DNA of 64,000 nucleotides, taken from Streptomyces sp. NBC_00249. GTDB lineage: Bacteria > Actinomycetota > Actinomycetes > Streptomycetales > Streptomycetaceae. Shown here one piece after another: positions 44,323 to 52,243 of the stretch (positions are counted from its first letter, which is position 1; each line of letters opens with the position of its first letter). The position numbers and the translations under genes were made by a program. The notes beneath the pieces are model-generated. The model was not told the origin of the DNA. It made no database searches and saw only the letters and a program-made list of their open reading frames with translations. The stretch spans positions 416,315 through 480,314 of the forward strand of contig NZ_JAPEMV010000008.1 in NCBI RefSeq assembly GCF_026342355.1, in the 5' to 3' direction.

Positions 44323-44528
44323 GTCTGGTGCGCCTTTCTCCACGCCGACCCGCGCCTTCATTGGCTGCGGATCGGGTCCTCGATCCCCCCGGATACGGAT
44401 GGAGTTGCACGCCGGCGGTCAGCCGGTTCAAGCGAGCCGGGGGGACATGGGTGGCGCCCCGTCGGCGGTCGTGAAGATTTATCACGTGCTTACGGGTGAG
44501 TTGAGGGTGAAAATGTGGCCTGTGGCAT

Positions 44529-44554
44529 AAAAAAATCGGGGCAAGGTGCCCCGA
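44529..44554 (-). terminator. rho-independent terminator
   Basis: TCGGGGCA/TGCCCCGA hairpin with loop AGG is followed on the minus strand by a run of T (complement of AAAAAAA). It ends the clpS-DUF2017 transcript. Confidence 0.9.
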
Positions 44555-44558
44555 GATG

Positions 44559-44589
44559 GATCAGATCACCGCATGGCGGTGATCTGATC
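44559..44589. terminator. second perfect hairpin behind the DUF2017 gene
   Basis: GATCAGATCACCGC and GCGGTGATCTGATC form a 14-bp perfect stem with loop ATG, four bases from the first hairpin. The AT-rich sequence contrasts with the surroundings. Confidence 0.75.
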
Positions 44590-44641
44590 GTTATCCGGAT
44601 TTGAGCGTCCGCTGAGCGAACGGAGCGCGAACGAAGTGGGG

Positions 44642-45244
44642 TCAGAGGGTCTCGATGAGGGTCTCCTGGAGTCCGCCGAGCCACAGGTACGCCATCACCA
44701 TCGGCTTGCGCGGGTCGTCGTCCGGGAGCCGGAACAGCACCGAGCTCTCGTCGTCCTCGGTGATGTCGAGGCGGGCCGCGATCGTCAGGCGCAGGTCGTT
44801 GAGGGCGCCGAGCCAGCGCAGCGGCAGCTCGCCGGTCAGCTCCAGCAGCGCCGCGCCCTCGCCGGCCGGGTCGAGCCCGTCGAGGCTGCGGACGACGGCC
44901 AGCGCGTCCTCCCGCTTGCGGGTGCGCAGGTCGTTCTCGGTGAAGCGGCGGAACTCCGACGAGCGCGCCCGCAGCTCCTCCGGGTCCTCCTTCGGCCCCG
45001 CGCCGGGGCCTCCGTAGGCGTCGGGGAAGAGCCGGGCCAGCGCCGGGTCGGACGGCGGCTCGGTGGGCCCGTCGGAGGCGAAGAGCACGGCCAGCGGGTC
45101 GGCGTCCTCGGCGGGCTCGGGCTCGCCGGGACCGATCAGCTCCAGCAGCTGGACGGCCAGGGAACGCAGGATCGAGATCTCGATCTCGTCGAGGGCGACG
45201 GCGGCGCCGCCGCCCTTCAGGGGTTCGAACAACACGCCGCCCAT
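44642..45244 (-). CDS. DUF2017 family protein, ClpS-linked
   Basis: The 200-aa product is the DUF2017 protein that regularly follows clpS in actinobacteria: ALDEIEISILRSLAVQLLELIG (about 15-36) and LPLRWLGALNDLRLTIAARLDI. Its ATG shares one base with the clpS stop (TGATG), so the pair is translationally coupled. Function is unknown. Confidence 0.9.
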   Translation of the reverse strand: MGGVLFEPLKGGGAAVALDEIEISILRSLAVQLLELIGPGEPEPAEDADPLAVLFASDGPTEPPSDPALARLFPDAYGGPGAGPKEDPEELRARSSEFRRFTENDLRTRKREDALAVVRSLDGLDPAGEGAALLELTGELPLRWLGALNDLRLTIAARLDITEDDESSVLFRLPDDDPRKPMVMAYLWLGGLQETLIETL

Positions 45245-45558
45245 CAGTTGCGGTCCTGCGAAAGGGTCGCCCACAGGCCGTAGCCGTGCATCGCCTGCAC
45301 GTCCCGTTCCATCTCCTCGCGGGTGCCGCTCGAGACGACCGCCCGGCCCTTGTGGTGGACGTCCATCATCAGCTTGGTGGCCTTGTCCTTGGGGTACCCG
45401 AAGTACGCCTGGAACACGTACGTCACGTAGCTCATGAGGTTGACCGGGTCGTTGTGCACCAGGGTCACCCACGGGACGTCGGGTTCGGGGACCGCGAAGG
45501 TCTCTTCGGCCGATTCGGTGCGTTCGATCTCAATGGGAGCAACACTCACTTGTCCCAT
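45244..45558 (-). CDS. clpS: ATP-dependent Clp protease adaptor ClpS
   Basis: The 104-aa protein has the ClpS core WVTLVHNDPVNLMSYVTYVF (about 30-49), where the His-Asn-Asp-Pro motif binds N-degrons, and HHKGRAVVSSG. It delivers N-end-rule substrates to ClpCP/ClpAP. Start ATG 45558; GTG 45549 is possible. It is divergent from pncB across an 81-bp gap. Confidence 0.93.
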   Translation of the reverse strand: MGQVSVAPIEIERTESAEETFAVPEPDVPWVTLVHNDPVNLMSYVTYVFQAYFGYPKDKATKLMMDVHHKGRAVVSSGTREEMERDVQAMHGYGLWATLSQDRN

Positions 45559-45599
45559 GCTGCCACTGGGACGGGCCGGTCGCACAAACGGGCCCCTAC

Positions 45600-45620
45600 A
45601 TCTCGTCACTTTGACGAGAT
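45600..45620. promoter_or_regulatory. perfect palindrome upstream of pncB
   Basis: ATCTCGTCA-CTT-TGACGAGAT is a perfect 9-bp inverted repeat, 20 bp before the pncB start. GTCA-nnn-TGAC halves resemble NrtR-type NAD-gene operators. It could regulate pncB and possibly clpS on the other side. Confidence 0.65.
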
Positions 45621-45639
45621 GTGCGCTAGCATCCGTGTC

Positions 45640-46968
45640 ATGAACCCTGCGGACCTGGGCCTGCCGGTGGACGTGCCGTCGACAGCGCTCTTCACGGACC
45701 ATTACGAGCTCACGATGCTGCAGGCCGCCCTGGCCAACGGCACCGCCGACCGGCGCTCGGTCTTCGAGGTCTTCACCCGGCGGCTGCCCGAGGGCCGGCG
45801 CTACGGAGTGGTGGCGGGGACCGGCCGCGTGCTCGACGCGGTGGAGAACTTCCGTTTCGACGGAGCGGTGCTGGAGTTCCTGCGGGAACGGGCCGTCGTC
45901 GACATGCGGACGCTGGACTGGCTGGCCTCCTACCGCTTCTCGGGCGACATCTGGGGATACCCGGAAGGGGAGGTCTACTTCCCCGGATCGCCGATCCTGC
46001 GGGTCGAGGGCAGCTTCGCGGAGTGCGTGCTGCTGGAGACCGTGATCCTGTCGATCCTCAACCACGACTCGGCCATCGCGGCCGCCGCCTCCCGGATGGC
46101 CTCCGCGGCCGGCGGGCGCCCGCTGATCGAGATGGGCGCCCGGCGCACCCACGAACTCGCGGCCGTGGCGGCTTCGCGGGCCGCGTACGTGGGCGGCTTC
46201 ACCTCCACCTCGGACCTCGCTGCCGGCTTCCGGTACGGCATCCCCACCGTCGGCACCAGCGCGCACGCCTTCACCCTGGTGCACGACAGCGAGCGCGACG
46301 CGTTCACCGCGCAGGTGGCCTCGCTCGGCCGGGGCACCACCCTGCTGGTGGACACGTACGACGTGGCCGAGGCGGTGCGCACCGCCGTCGAGGTGGCCGG
46401 CACCGACCTGGGAGCGGTCCGGATCGACTCCGGCGACCTGCTGCTGGTGGCCCACCGGGTGCGGCAGCAGCTGGACGAGCTGGGAGCCCGGGACACCCGG
46501 ATCGTGGTCACCTCCGACCTCGACGAGTACGCCATCGCCTCGCTGGCGGCAGCGCCGGTGGACGCGTACGGGGTCGGGACGCAGCTGGTGACGGGCAGCG
46601 GGCACCCGACGTGCTCGATGGTCTACAAGCTGGTCGCCCGGGCCACCTCCGCCGACCCGAAGGCGGCGCTGGCACCGGTGGCGAAGAAGTCCTCGGGCGG
46701 CAAGACGTCCATCGGCGGCCGCAAGTGGGCGGCGCGGCGGCGGGACGCGGAGGGCATCGCGGAGGCGGAGGTCGTCGGGACCGGACCGGTGCCGGCGGCG
46801 CTGGCCGACGCGCAGCTGCTGGTCCAGCTGGTGAAGGGGGGCGAGGTGGTGGCCCGCGAGCCCCTGGAAGCCGCCCGCGACCGCCACCGCGCGGCCCGCG
46901 CCGCGCTCCCCCTCTCGGCGACGCAGCTCTCCCGCGGCGAGGCCGTACTCCCGACCGAGTACCAGTAG
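45640..46968 (+). CDS. pncB: nicotinate phosphoribosyltransferase
   Basis: The 442-aa product has the NAPRTase pattern: TDHYELTMLQAALANGTA (about 19-36), EMGARRTHE, GTSAHAFTLVHDSERDAF and IDSGDLLLVAHRVRQQLDE. It converts nicotinate and PRPP to nicotinate mononucleotide for NAD salvage. ATG 45640 is chosen; an in-frame ATG at 45619 overlaps the palindrome. Its partner nicotinamidase gene lies 136 bp downstream. Confidence 0.93.
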   Translation: MNPADLGLPVDVPSTALFTDHYELTMLQAALANGTADRRSVFEVFTRRLPEGRRYGVVAGTGRVLDAVENFRFDGAVLEFLRERAVVDMRTLDWLASYRFSGDIWGYPEGEVYFPGSPILRVEGSFAECVLLETVILSILNHDSAIAAAASRMASAAGGRPLIEMGARRTHELAAVAASRAAYVGGFTSTSDLAAGFRYGIPTVGTSAHAFTLVHDSERDAFTAQVASLGRGTTLLVDTYDVAEAVRTAVEVAGTDLGAVRIDSGDLLLVAHRVRQQLDELGARDTRIVVTSDLDEYAIASLAAAPVDAYGVGTQLVTGSGHPTCSMVYKLVARATSADPKAALAPVAKKSSGGKTSIGGRKWAARRRDAEGIAEAEVVGTGPVPAALADAQLLVQLVKGGEVVAREPLEAARDRHRAARAALPLSATQLSRGEAVLPTEYQ

Positions 46969-46983
46969 CCGGCGGGGCCGGCC

Positions 46984-47031
46984 CTCAGCCCCGCCGGCGT
47001 TCGAGGCGCGGGGTCCGGGGCGGAGCCCCAG
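46984..47031 (+). repeat. dispersed GC-rich intergenic repeat
   Basis: The unit CAGCCCCGCCGGCGTTCGAGG...GGGGCGGAGCCCC lies between pncB and pncA. Confidence 0.8.
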
Positions 47032-47104
47032 TTTCGGGAAGGGGCGGGGTGGGGGAAGAGCCCCCGCAGGGCCCTGCTCACCATCCAACCGAAGGGCACG
47101 TCAC

Positions 47105-47719
47105 ATGCACCGCGCACTGATCGTCGTCGACGTACAGAACGACTTCTGCGAGGGCGGCAGCCTCGCGGTCACCGGCGGAGCCGACGTCGCCGCCGCGATC
47201 ACCGAGCTGATCGGCCAGGCCACGGCCGGCTACCGGCACGTCGTCGCCACCCGCGACCACCACATCGACCCCGGTGCGCACTTCGCCCGCCCCCCGGCCG
47301 TGCCGGACTACGAGACGTCCTGGCCGGTGCACTGCGTCGCCGGGACCGAGGGCGTGGGCTTCCACCCGAACTTCGCCCCCGCCGTGGCCTCCGGCGCCGT
47401 CGCCGCCGTCTTCGACAAGGGCGCGTACGAGGCCGCGTACAGCGGGTTCGAGGGCGCCGACGAGAACGGCGCCGAGCTGGCCGCCTGGCTGCGCGAGCGG
47501 CACGTCACCGAGGTGGACGTGGTCGGCATCGCCACCGACCACTGCGTCAAGGCCACCGCCCTCGACTCGGCCCGCGCCGGTTTCACCACCCGCGTCCTGC
47601 TGGACCTGACGGCCGCCGTGGCCCCGGGCACCACCGTCAGGGCCCTGGAGGACCTCCGCGCCGCCGGGGTGACCCTGGTCGGCGGCGAGGCCCTCCAGGG
47701 CGGCCCTGGGGCGTCCTAG
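47105..47719 (+). CDS. pncA: nicotinamidase / isochorismatase-family hydrolase
   Basis: The 204-aa protein has the catalytic Asp in LIVVDVQNDFCEGGSL (about 5-20), the metal-binding HVVATRDHHIDPGAHF, the Lys in FDKGAYEAAYSGF and the Cys in GIATDHCVKATALDS. It deamidates nicotinamide to nicotinate, feeding the NAPRTase upstream. The start ATG is behind AAGGG-type spacing. Confidence 0.93.
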   Translation: MHRALIVVDVQNDFCEGGSLAVTGGADVAAAITELIGQATAGYRHVVATRDHHIDPGAHFARPPAVPDYETSWPVHCVAGTEGVGFHPNFAPAVASGAVAAVFDKGAYEAAYSGFEGADENGAELAAWLRERHVTEVDVVGIATDHCVKATALDSARAGFTTRVLLDLTAAVAPGTTVRALEDLRAAGVTLVGGEALQGGPGAS

Positions 47720-47722
47720 GGC

Positions 47723-48037
47723 CTAGACCGCCGTCCCGGGCCGCAGGAGGGCGCGGATCGGGTGCCAGAGCTCCGTCGCCCGGTCCGGGGCGCAGCGCCA
47801 CAGGAGGCCGTCGGGGTGGTGGAGGACGGCGGTGACCTCGTCCGGGGTGGGGGGCTGGGCGTTGCCCCGCAGGTAGACGGCGCGCATGCCGAGGTTCCGC
47901 AGCCTGGTCAGGGCGCGGGCCCGGTTCGCGGCGTGCACCAGCACGCGGACATTTCCGCCCTCACCGGACGGCCTCGGCAGCGTGAGCGCGACCACCACGC
48001 TGCCGCCCGGCAATCTGACGAATCCTCCACCTGGCAT
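47723..48037 (-). CDS. small hypothetical protein
   Basis: The 104-aa product starts at ATG 48037 with GGGAG 9 nt upstream. It contains GGGFVRLPGGSVVVALTLP, then RARALTRLRNLGMRAVYLRG and a Trp/Arg-rich end. No family is recognised. It is convergent with pncA and close to the terminator of the protease gene. Confidence 0.6.
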   Translation of the reverse strand: MPGGGFVRLPGGSVVVALTLPRPSGEGGNVRVLVHAANRARALTRLRNLGMRAVYLRGNAQPPTPDEVTAVLHHPDGLLWRCAPDRATELWHPIRALLRPGTAV

Positions 48038-48087
48038 GATCTTCAGCTCCCCCGTCAATAAGAAAACTCGCACCCGCATCTAAACGC

Positions 48088-48123
48088 GATCGGCCGCCGC
48101 CCGCTAGAGGGCGACGGCCGATC
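48088..48123. terminator. hairpin terminator after the M6 protease gene
   Basis: GATCGGCCGCCGCCC pairs with GGGCGACGGCCGATC apart from one C/A mismatch, around a 6-nt loop. Confidence 0.8.
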
Positions 48124-48149
48124 ATGCTTTGACCTGCGGCTTTACCGAA

Positions 48150-50564
48150 TTACTTGGTGGCGGGGCCGACCTCGACCGTCATTTCGAGACCGTCGTAGGT
48201 CTCCTTGGCGATCTTGATCTTGGTGTTGGTGTCAGTGACCTTCACCGAGCCGGTCGGGTTCTCGTCGTAGTAGTACTTGCCCTTGTGGTCGTCGAAGACC
48301 AGCTGGGCGGGCTTCGGCTTCAGGAAGAGCGCCTCACCGTTCTTGTGGAGGGTGAAGGCGTCCGTCGAGTACGCGCTGAACGGGGCGTCGTACGGCTGGA
48401 TCTTGTTGCGCAGCAGGGTGCCGTCCGACCACTTCATCGGCTTGGCGTTCGCGTCGATCGGCAGGATCAGACCCGAACCGGGGTGCTGGCTGGTGTTGTT
48501 GTCCTTCTGGGAGGTGTCCCAGAGCCAGATCAGCAGACCGTCCTGGTACGGGTAGTGCTCCACCCAGCCCGGCTTGGTGTTGGCGAAGCCGAAGTTGTAC
48601 GGGCCGACCTTGAGGGTCTTGTCGTACGAGACGTAACGGCGGTTCTCGGCCAGGTAGTACTGGGCGTACTCCTTGGTGAAACCGGCGCCCTGGCGGGAGA
48701 AGCCCTTGCCGGTCCAGCCGTTGTCGCCGTTCTCGGCGCCGTCGGTGAAGACGGTGGCACCGTCCGCGGTGATGTTGAGGGCGTCGGCGGTGAAGCCCTT
48801 GCCGCCCGCGCCGCCGTCCGTCTGGTAGCGGAAGCGGAGGTCGACCTTCTTGCCCGCGTAGGCGTCGAGCGGGAAGTTCAGGGACTTCCAGGCGCCGGAG
48901 ACACCGGTCAGCGACGGGCTGCCGGAGGCGTCGGCCGGGATGGCCGCACCGTCGGCGGTGCCGGCGAGGGCGGTCCAGGTGGCGCCGCCGTCCGTGGACA
49001 CCTCGGTGTAGAGGTAGTCGTAGTCGGCCTCGATGTCCCACCAGCCCTTGAGGGACAGCGCGGCGGACTGCTTGCCCGTCAGGTCGACGGTGCGGGTGAG
49101 GGTGTTCTTGAGGTCGTCACCCATGTTGCTCCACCACTGCGAGGAGCCCTCGGCGGGAGCGACGATCTCGGTGGTGACCTTCTTCTTGGGCAGCTCGACG
49201 ACCAGCGCCTGCTTGTCCTTGGTGTTGTACTCCGAGACGCCCAGCTTGTGGGTGGACTTCGTCGCGGCCTTGGCCTTGTCGTAGTTCAGCCAGCCCAGCT
49301 GGAGCTTGTCCCAGGCGGTCATGTCGCCCGGGAGGTCGCCTATGGAGTCCTTGCCGTTGCCGAGCCAGGAGCCGGCCGACATCAGGGACCAGAAGCCGAC
49401 CGAGTTCTCGCCGCCGCCGGAGGTGTCGTAGAGGTCCGGCAGACCGAGGTCGTGGCCGTACTCGTGCGCGAAGACGCCGAGGCCGCCGTTCTCCGGCTGC
49501 ATCGTGTAGTCGCCGACCCAGATGCCGGTGTCGCCGATCTGGGTGCCGCCGGCCTTGTTCTGCGCCGGGCCGGTCTTGCCGACGTCGGTGCCGTAGGCGT
49601 ACCAGCGGTGCGCCCACAGGGCGCTGGTGCCCTGCACGCCGCCGCCGGCCGACTCGTCCTCGCCCGCGTGGACGATCTGGAAGTGGTCGATGTAGCCGTC
49701 GGGCTCGTTGAAGTTGCCGTCGCCGTCGAAGTCGTTGCGGTCCCACTGGTCGTACTGCGCCAGCTGAGCCTTGATCTGGGCGTCGGTCTTGCCGGCCTTC
49801 TTCTGGGCCTCCGTCCACGCGGTGACGCCGTCCTTGACGGTGTCCCACACGTTGGAGCAGTTGGTCTGGCCGCACCAGTTCGAGCCGTAGCGGCCCTCGT
49901 TGTACGGGACCTTGACCCAGTCGGCGACCTCGCCCTCGACCGAGTAGCGGCCCGAGGAGGTCTTCTCGTAGTAGGTCTTCAGCGAGTCCTTGCCCTGGCC
50001 GGTACCGAAGTACAGGTCCTGGAAGTAGTCGCGGCTGAAGTCCTTGCGCCAGGCGGTGCTGTTGTTCGTCGCGCGGTCGGGCTGCGCGATCGTGTTGTGC
50101 AGCGGGCCGGCGGTGCCGCCGTACTTCGGGGCCGCGGGCTTGGGGCCCTCGGGGCCGTCCGGGTCGAACATGGTCGTGTTGTCGACCTGGTCGCCGAACT
50201 CGACGAGGATCGTGAAGATCTTGTCGGTCTTCTCGCGGCCGAGCTCGACGTACTTCTTGTCGTCGAGCTTGACGACCTTCGAGGCGCCGCGCTGCTCGAC
50301 GTCCTTCTTGCCCTGGAGCACCTGCTCCAGGGCGGCCTTCTTCTGCTTGGCCTGCTGCTCGCTGAACGGGCCCTTGAGGTCGTGCTCGACGACCTTGGCA
50401 GGAGCGGTCGGGTCCTGCCGGTCGGAAGCGGGGGCCGTGGGGCCCCTGTCCTCTGCCTGGGCCGCGGTGACGCTGAAGAAGGTGGCGCTGACGGCGCAGG
50501 CACCCATGGTCACGGCGATCGCGGCGGCGCGCACGGCACGCCGCTTGACGGAGTTGCTGGTCAC
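48150..50564 (-). CDS. immune inhibitor A-like M6 metalloprotease, secreted
   Basis: The 804-aa preproprotein has a signal peptide (about 1-37), a propeptide-like helical segment (QQAKQKKAALEQVLQGKKDVEQRG), an M6 peptidase domain with zinc motif HEYGHDLGLPDLYD, and C-terminal beta-sandwich modules. It is homologous to Bacillus InhA. The GTG at 50564 is the start. It is exported and likely degrades extracellular proteins. A long AT-richer promoter region precedes it. Confidence 0.92.
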   Translation of the reverse strand: MTSNSVKRRAVRAAAIAVTMGACAVSATFFSVTAAQAEDRGPTAPASDRQDPTAPAKVVEHDLKGPFSEQQAKQKKAALEQVLQGKKDVEQRGASKVVKLDDKKYVELGREKTDKIFTILVEFGDQVDNTTMFDPDGPEGPKPAAPKYGGTAGPLHNTIAQPDRATNNSTAWRKDFSRDYFQDLYFGTGQGKDSLKTYYEKTSSGRYSVEGEVADWVKVPYNEGRYGSNWCGQTNCSNVWDTVKDGVTAWTEAQKKAGKTDAQIKAQLAQYDQWDRNDFDGDGNFNEPDGYIDHFQIVHAGEDESAGGGVQGTSALWAHRWYAYGTDVGKTGPAQNKAGGTQIGDTGIWVGDYTMQPENGGLGVFAHEYGHDLGLPDLYDTSGGGENSVGFWSLMSAGSWLGNGKDSIGDLPGDMTAWDKLQLGWLNYDKAKAATKSTHKLGVSEYNTKDKQALVVELPKKKVTTEIVAPAEGSSQWWSNMGDDLKNTLTRTVDLTGKQSAALSLKGWWDIEADYDYLYTEVSTDGGATWTALAGTADGAAIPADASGSPSLTGVSGAWKSLNFPLDAYAGKKVDLRFRYQTDGGAGGKGFTADALNITADGATVFTDGAENGDNGWTGKGFSRQGAGFTKEYAQYYLAENRRYVSYDKTLKVGPYNFGFANTKPGWVEHYPYQDGLLIWLWDTSQKDNNTSQHPGSGLILPIDANAKPMKWSDGTLLRNKIQPYDAPFSAYSTDAFTLHKNGEALFLKPKPAQLVFDDHKGKYYYDENPTGSVKVTDTNTKIKIAKETYDGLEMTVEVGPATK

Positions 50565-50969
50565 TTGATGTCGTTCCCCTCCCGCGGCCGCGACGAAGGA
50601 CGGAACGTCTCCATAGGAGCGGGGGGTTCCGCGCGGCGCGCGTCTCAAGTGACGACATTTGACCGGAGAGTCTAAAGAAAAGACAGACCTTGACTTGTTC
50701 CTTACAACTGCACTATGCGGTCAGCGAGTTCCGCTATTCGGACGTTCCGTCGCCTTACGGGTCCATCCGGGGCGAAGAGTCCGTGTCGTTGGACGGACGG
50801 CGGGCCCGGCGAAGGCCATGACGTGACCCTGTGCGCCCCCCGTGCACCGGCACCGTGGGTGAGGTCACGCTTACTGCCCGCCGCGCCCGGGAATCCCCCG
50901 TAGAAGAGTCACTTGACGCGCGATCGGTTGAGCCGACTCCCCCTCCCCGCCTTGAGGACGGAAACCGAC
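50565..50969. other. 405-bp divergent promoter region
   Basis: It holds promoters for the protease (minus strand) and the small membrane protein (plus strand). The AT-rich segment 50655-50715 is the likely protease promoter. No open frame with Streptomyces codon bias was seen. Confidence 0.6.
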
Positions 50970-51302
50970 ATGCCGCGTCCGACCGCCGCACAGCTCGCCT
51001 ACGGCTCCGCCACCGTCATCGTGTCGACGATCGCCATGCTGCTGCTCTCGCAGACGAGCACCGGGCTCGGCGTCGCCGTCATCTCCGCCGCCGCGCTCGC
51101 CCTCGGGCTGCTGGTCGCCCTCACCGTGCCCGCCCCGCGCCGCCGCGGCAAGCACGCCGCCCGCCGCGCGGGCCGGTCCGCCGCGCCGGCGGCGGGTGCG
51201 GGTGCGGGTGCGGGTGCGGGTGCGGGTGCGGAATCGGGTGCCGAGGAGGCCAGGGTGCCCGAGCCCCGCACGTCCGCCGCCGAGCACCCCGTGCACCACT
51301 AG
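50970..51302 (+). CDS. small hypothetical membrane protein
   Basis: The 110-aa product starts at ATG 50970. It has two hydrophobic segments (about 8-26 and 33-52), a basic loop RRRGKHAARRAGR, and an Ala-Gly repeat (GAGAGAGAGAGA) encoded by a six-base GCGGGT tandem repeat at 51190-51228. The family is unknown. A hairpin terminator follows. Confidence 0.6.
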   Translation: MPRPTAAQLAYGSATVIVSTIAMLLLSQTSTGLGVAVISAAALALGLLVALTVPAPRRRGKHAARRAGRSAAPAAGAGAGAGAGAGAESGAEEARVPEPRTSAAEHPVHH

Positions 51303-51330
51303 GCCGTCCGGCCGGGGTCCTGGAACGCCG

Positions 51331-51365
51331 GTGCGGGCGGTCTCCCGAGGGGAGGCCGCCCGCAC
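51331..51365. terminator. hairpin terminator
   Basis: GTGCGGGCGGTCTCCC pairs with GGGGAGGCCGCCCGCAC through one G:T pair, between convergent small membrane protein and RDD genes. Confidence 0.85.
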
Positions 51366-51383
51366 GTGGACGCGTACGCGGGA

Positions 51384-52154
51384 TCAGGTCGCCTTGACCA
51401 CCACGGTCTTGGCCACCTTGTCGTGCAGGCCCTGCTTGTACGGCTTGTCCACGAGGATCGAGATGATCAGCACGATCGACCAGGGGACGAAGCTCCAGCA
51501 GCAGCAGAACAAGTTGGGTACCCAGAGCGTGGCGGCGCGGCCCAACGCGGCTCCGGAGGTCGGCACGCTCCCGTCGTTGAGCATCGCCACGCGCAGGTGG
51601 AACATCTTCTTGCCGAGGGTCTGACCACCCCTCCTGGTGAAGAACCAGTCGTAGGCGATGAAAAACACGATCGCGATCAGGACCGCCCACAGAGTGCGGT
51701 TCTCGGCCCACGCACGGGTGATGTCGGAAGCCTCTTCGGCACTGTCGCTCTCAAAGACCGCGTGCCAGTTGCCGGCCAGCCCACTCAGGATCGCGACAGG
51801 GATGAACACGATCAGCGCGTCGATGGCGCGGGCGGCGAGCCGCTGGCCGAAGTCGGCGAGCGGGGGCATCCCGGCGAGCGGATCGGGCATGCCGTAGCCG
51901 CCTCCCCCGCCGTACGGGTCACCGCCGCCGCCGTACGGGGGCGGAGGCGGAGGATAGCCGCCGCCACCCGGGGGCGGAGGCGGGGGCGGGGGGTAGCCGC
52001 CACCACCGGGGGGCGGGGGCGGCGGATAGCCGCCGCCGCTGGGGGGCGGCGGCGAGCCGTACGGCGAACCGCCCGACGGAGGCGTCGGTTCCTGGGGCTT
52101 CTTGAGGAACGGGTCGTCCTCGGGCGGCTGGCCCGGCGGCTGGTCGGTACTCAT
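51384..52154 (-). CDS. RDD family membrane protein with Pro/Gly-rich N-terminus
   Basis: The 256-aa protein has about 90 N-terminal residues of GGYPPPPPP-type repeats, then an RDD domain: FGQRLAARAIDALIVFIPV (R-D-D pattern) with further membrane segments and RRGGQTLGKKMFHLRV. It is probably membrane-bound and self-associating. Function is unknown. A second RDD protein gene precedes it on the same strand. Confidence 0.85.
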   Translation of the reverse strand: MSTDQPPGQPPEDDPFLKKPQEPTPPSGGSPYGSPPPPSGGGYPPPPPPGGGGYPPPPPPPPGGGGYPPPPPPYGGGGDPYGGGGGYGMPDPLAGMPPLADFGQRLAARAIDALIVFIPVAILSGLAGNWHAVFESDSAEEASDITRAWAENRTLWAVLIAIVFFIAYDWFFTRRGGQTLGKKMFHLRVAMLNDGSVPTSGAALGRAATLWVPNLFCCCWSFVPWSIVLIISILVDKPYKQGLHDKVAKTVVVKAT

Positions 52155-52243
52155 GGCCCGAGTCGAACCCGGGCCCGCACCCCTCGCAACGGGACGGCGT
52201 CCGTTCGGGGTACGGAGCGTTCTCCGGGAGCCCTGAGTGGCCG

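Larger units (their letters stand above)
44323..44641. other. 319-bp gap holding permease promoter and two terminators
   Basis: The permease leader and promoter lie on the right side of the permease start. Two hairpins (44529-44554, 44559-44589) form a double terminator after the DUF2017 gene. No extra gene is seen. Confidence 0.65.

Noticed and set aside
48129..50675. 848-codon plus-strand frame opposite the M6 protease
   Set aside because: Val/Leu-rich antisense shadow. The protease on the other strand has a signal peptide and zinc motif, so it is the real gene.
51190..51228. GCGGGT repeat as a CRISPR or regulatory array
   Set aside because: It is a six-base tandem repeat encoding Ala-Gly within a small membrane protein.
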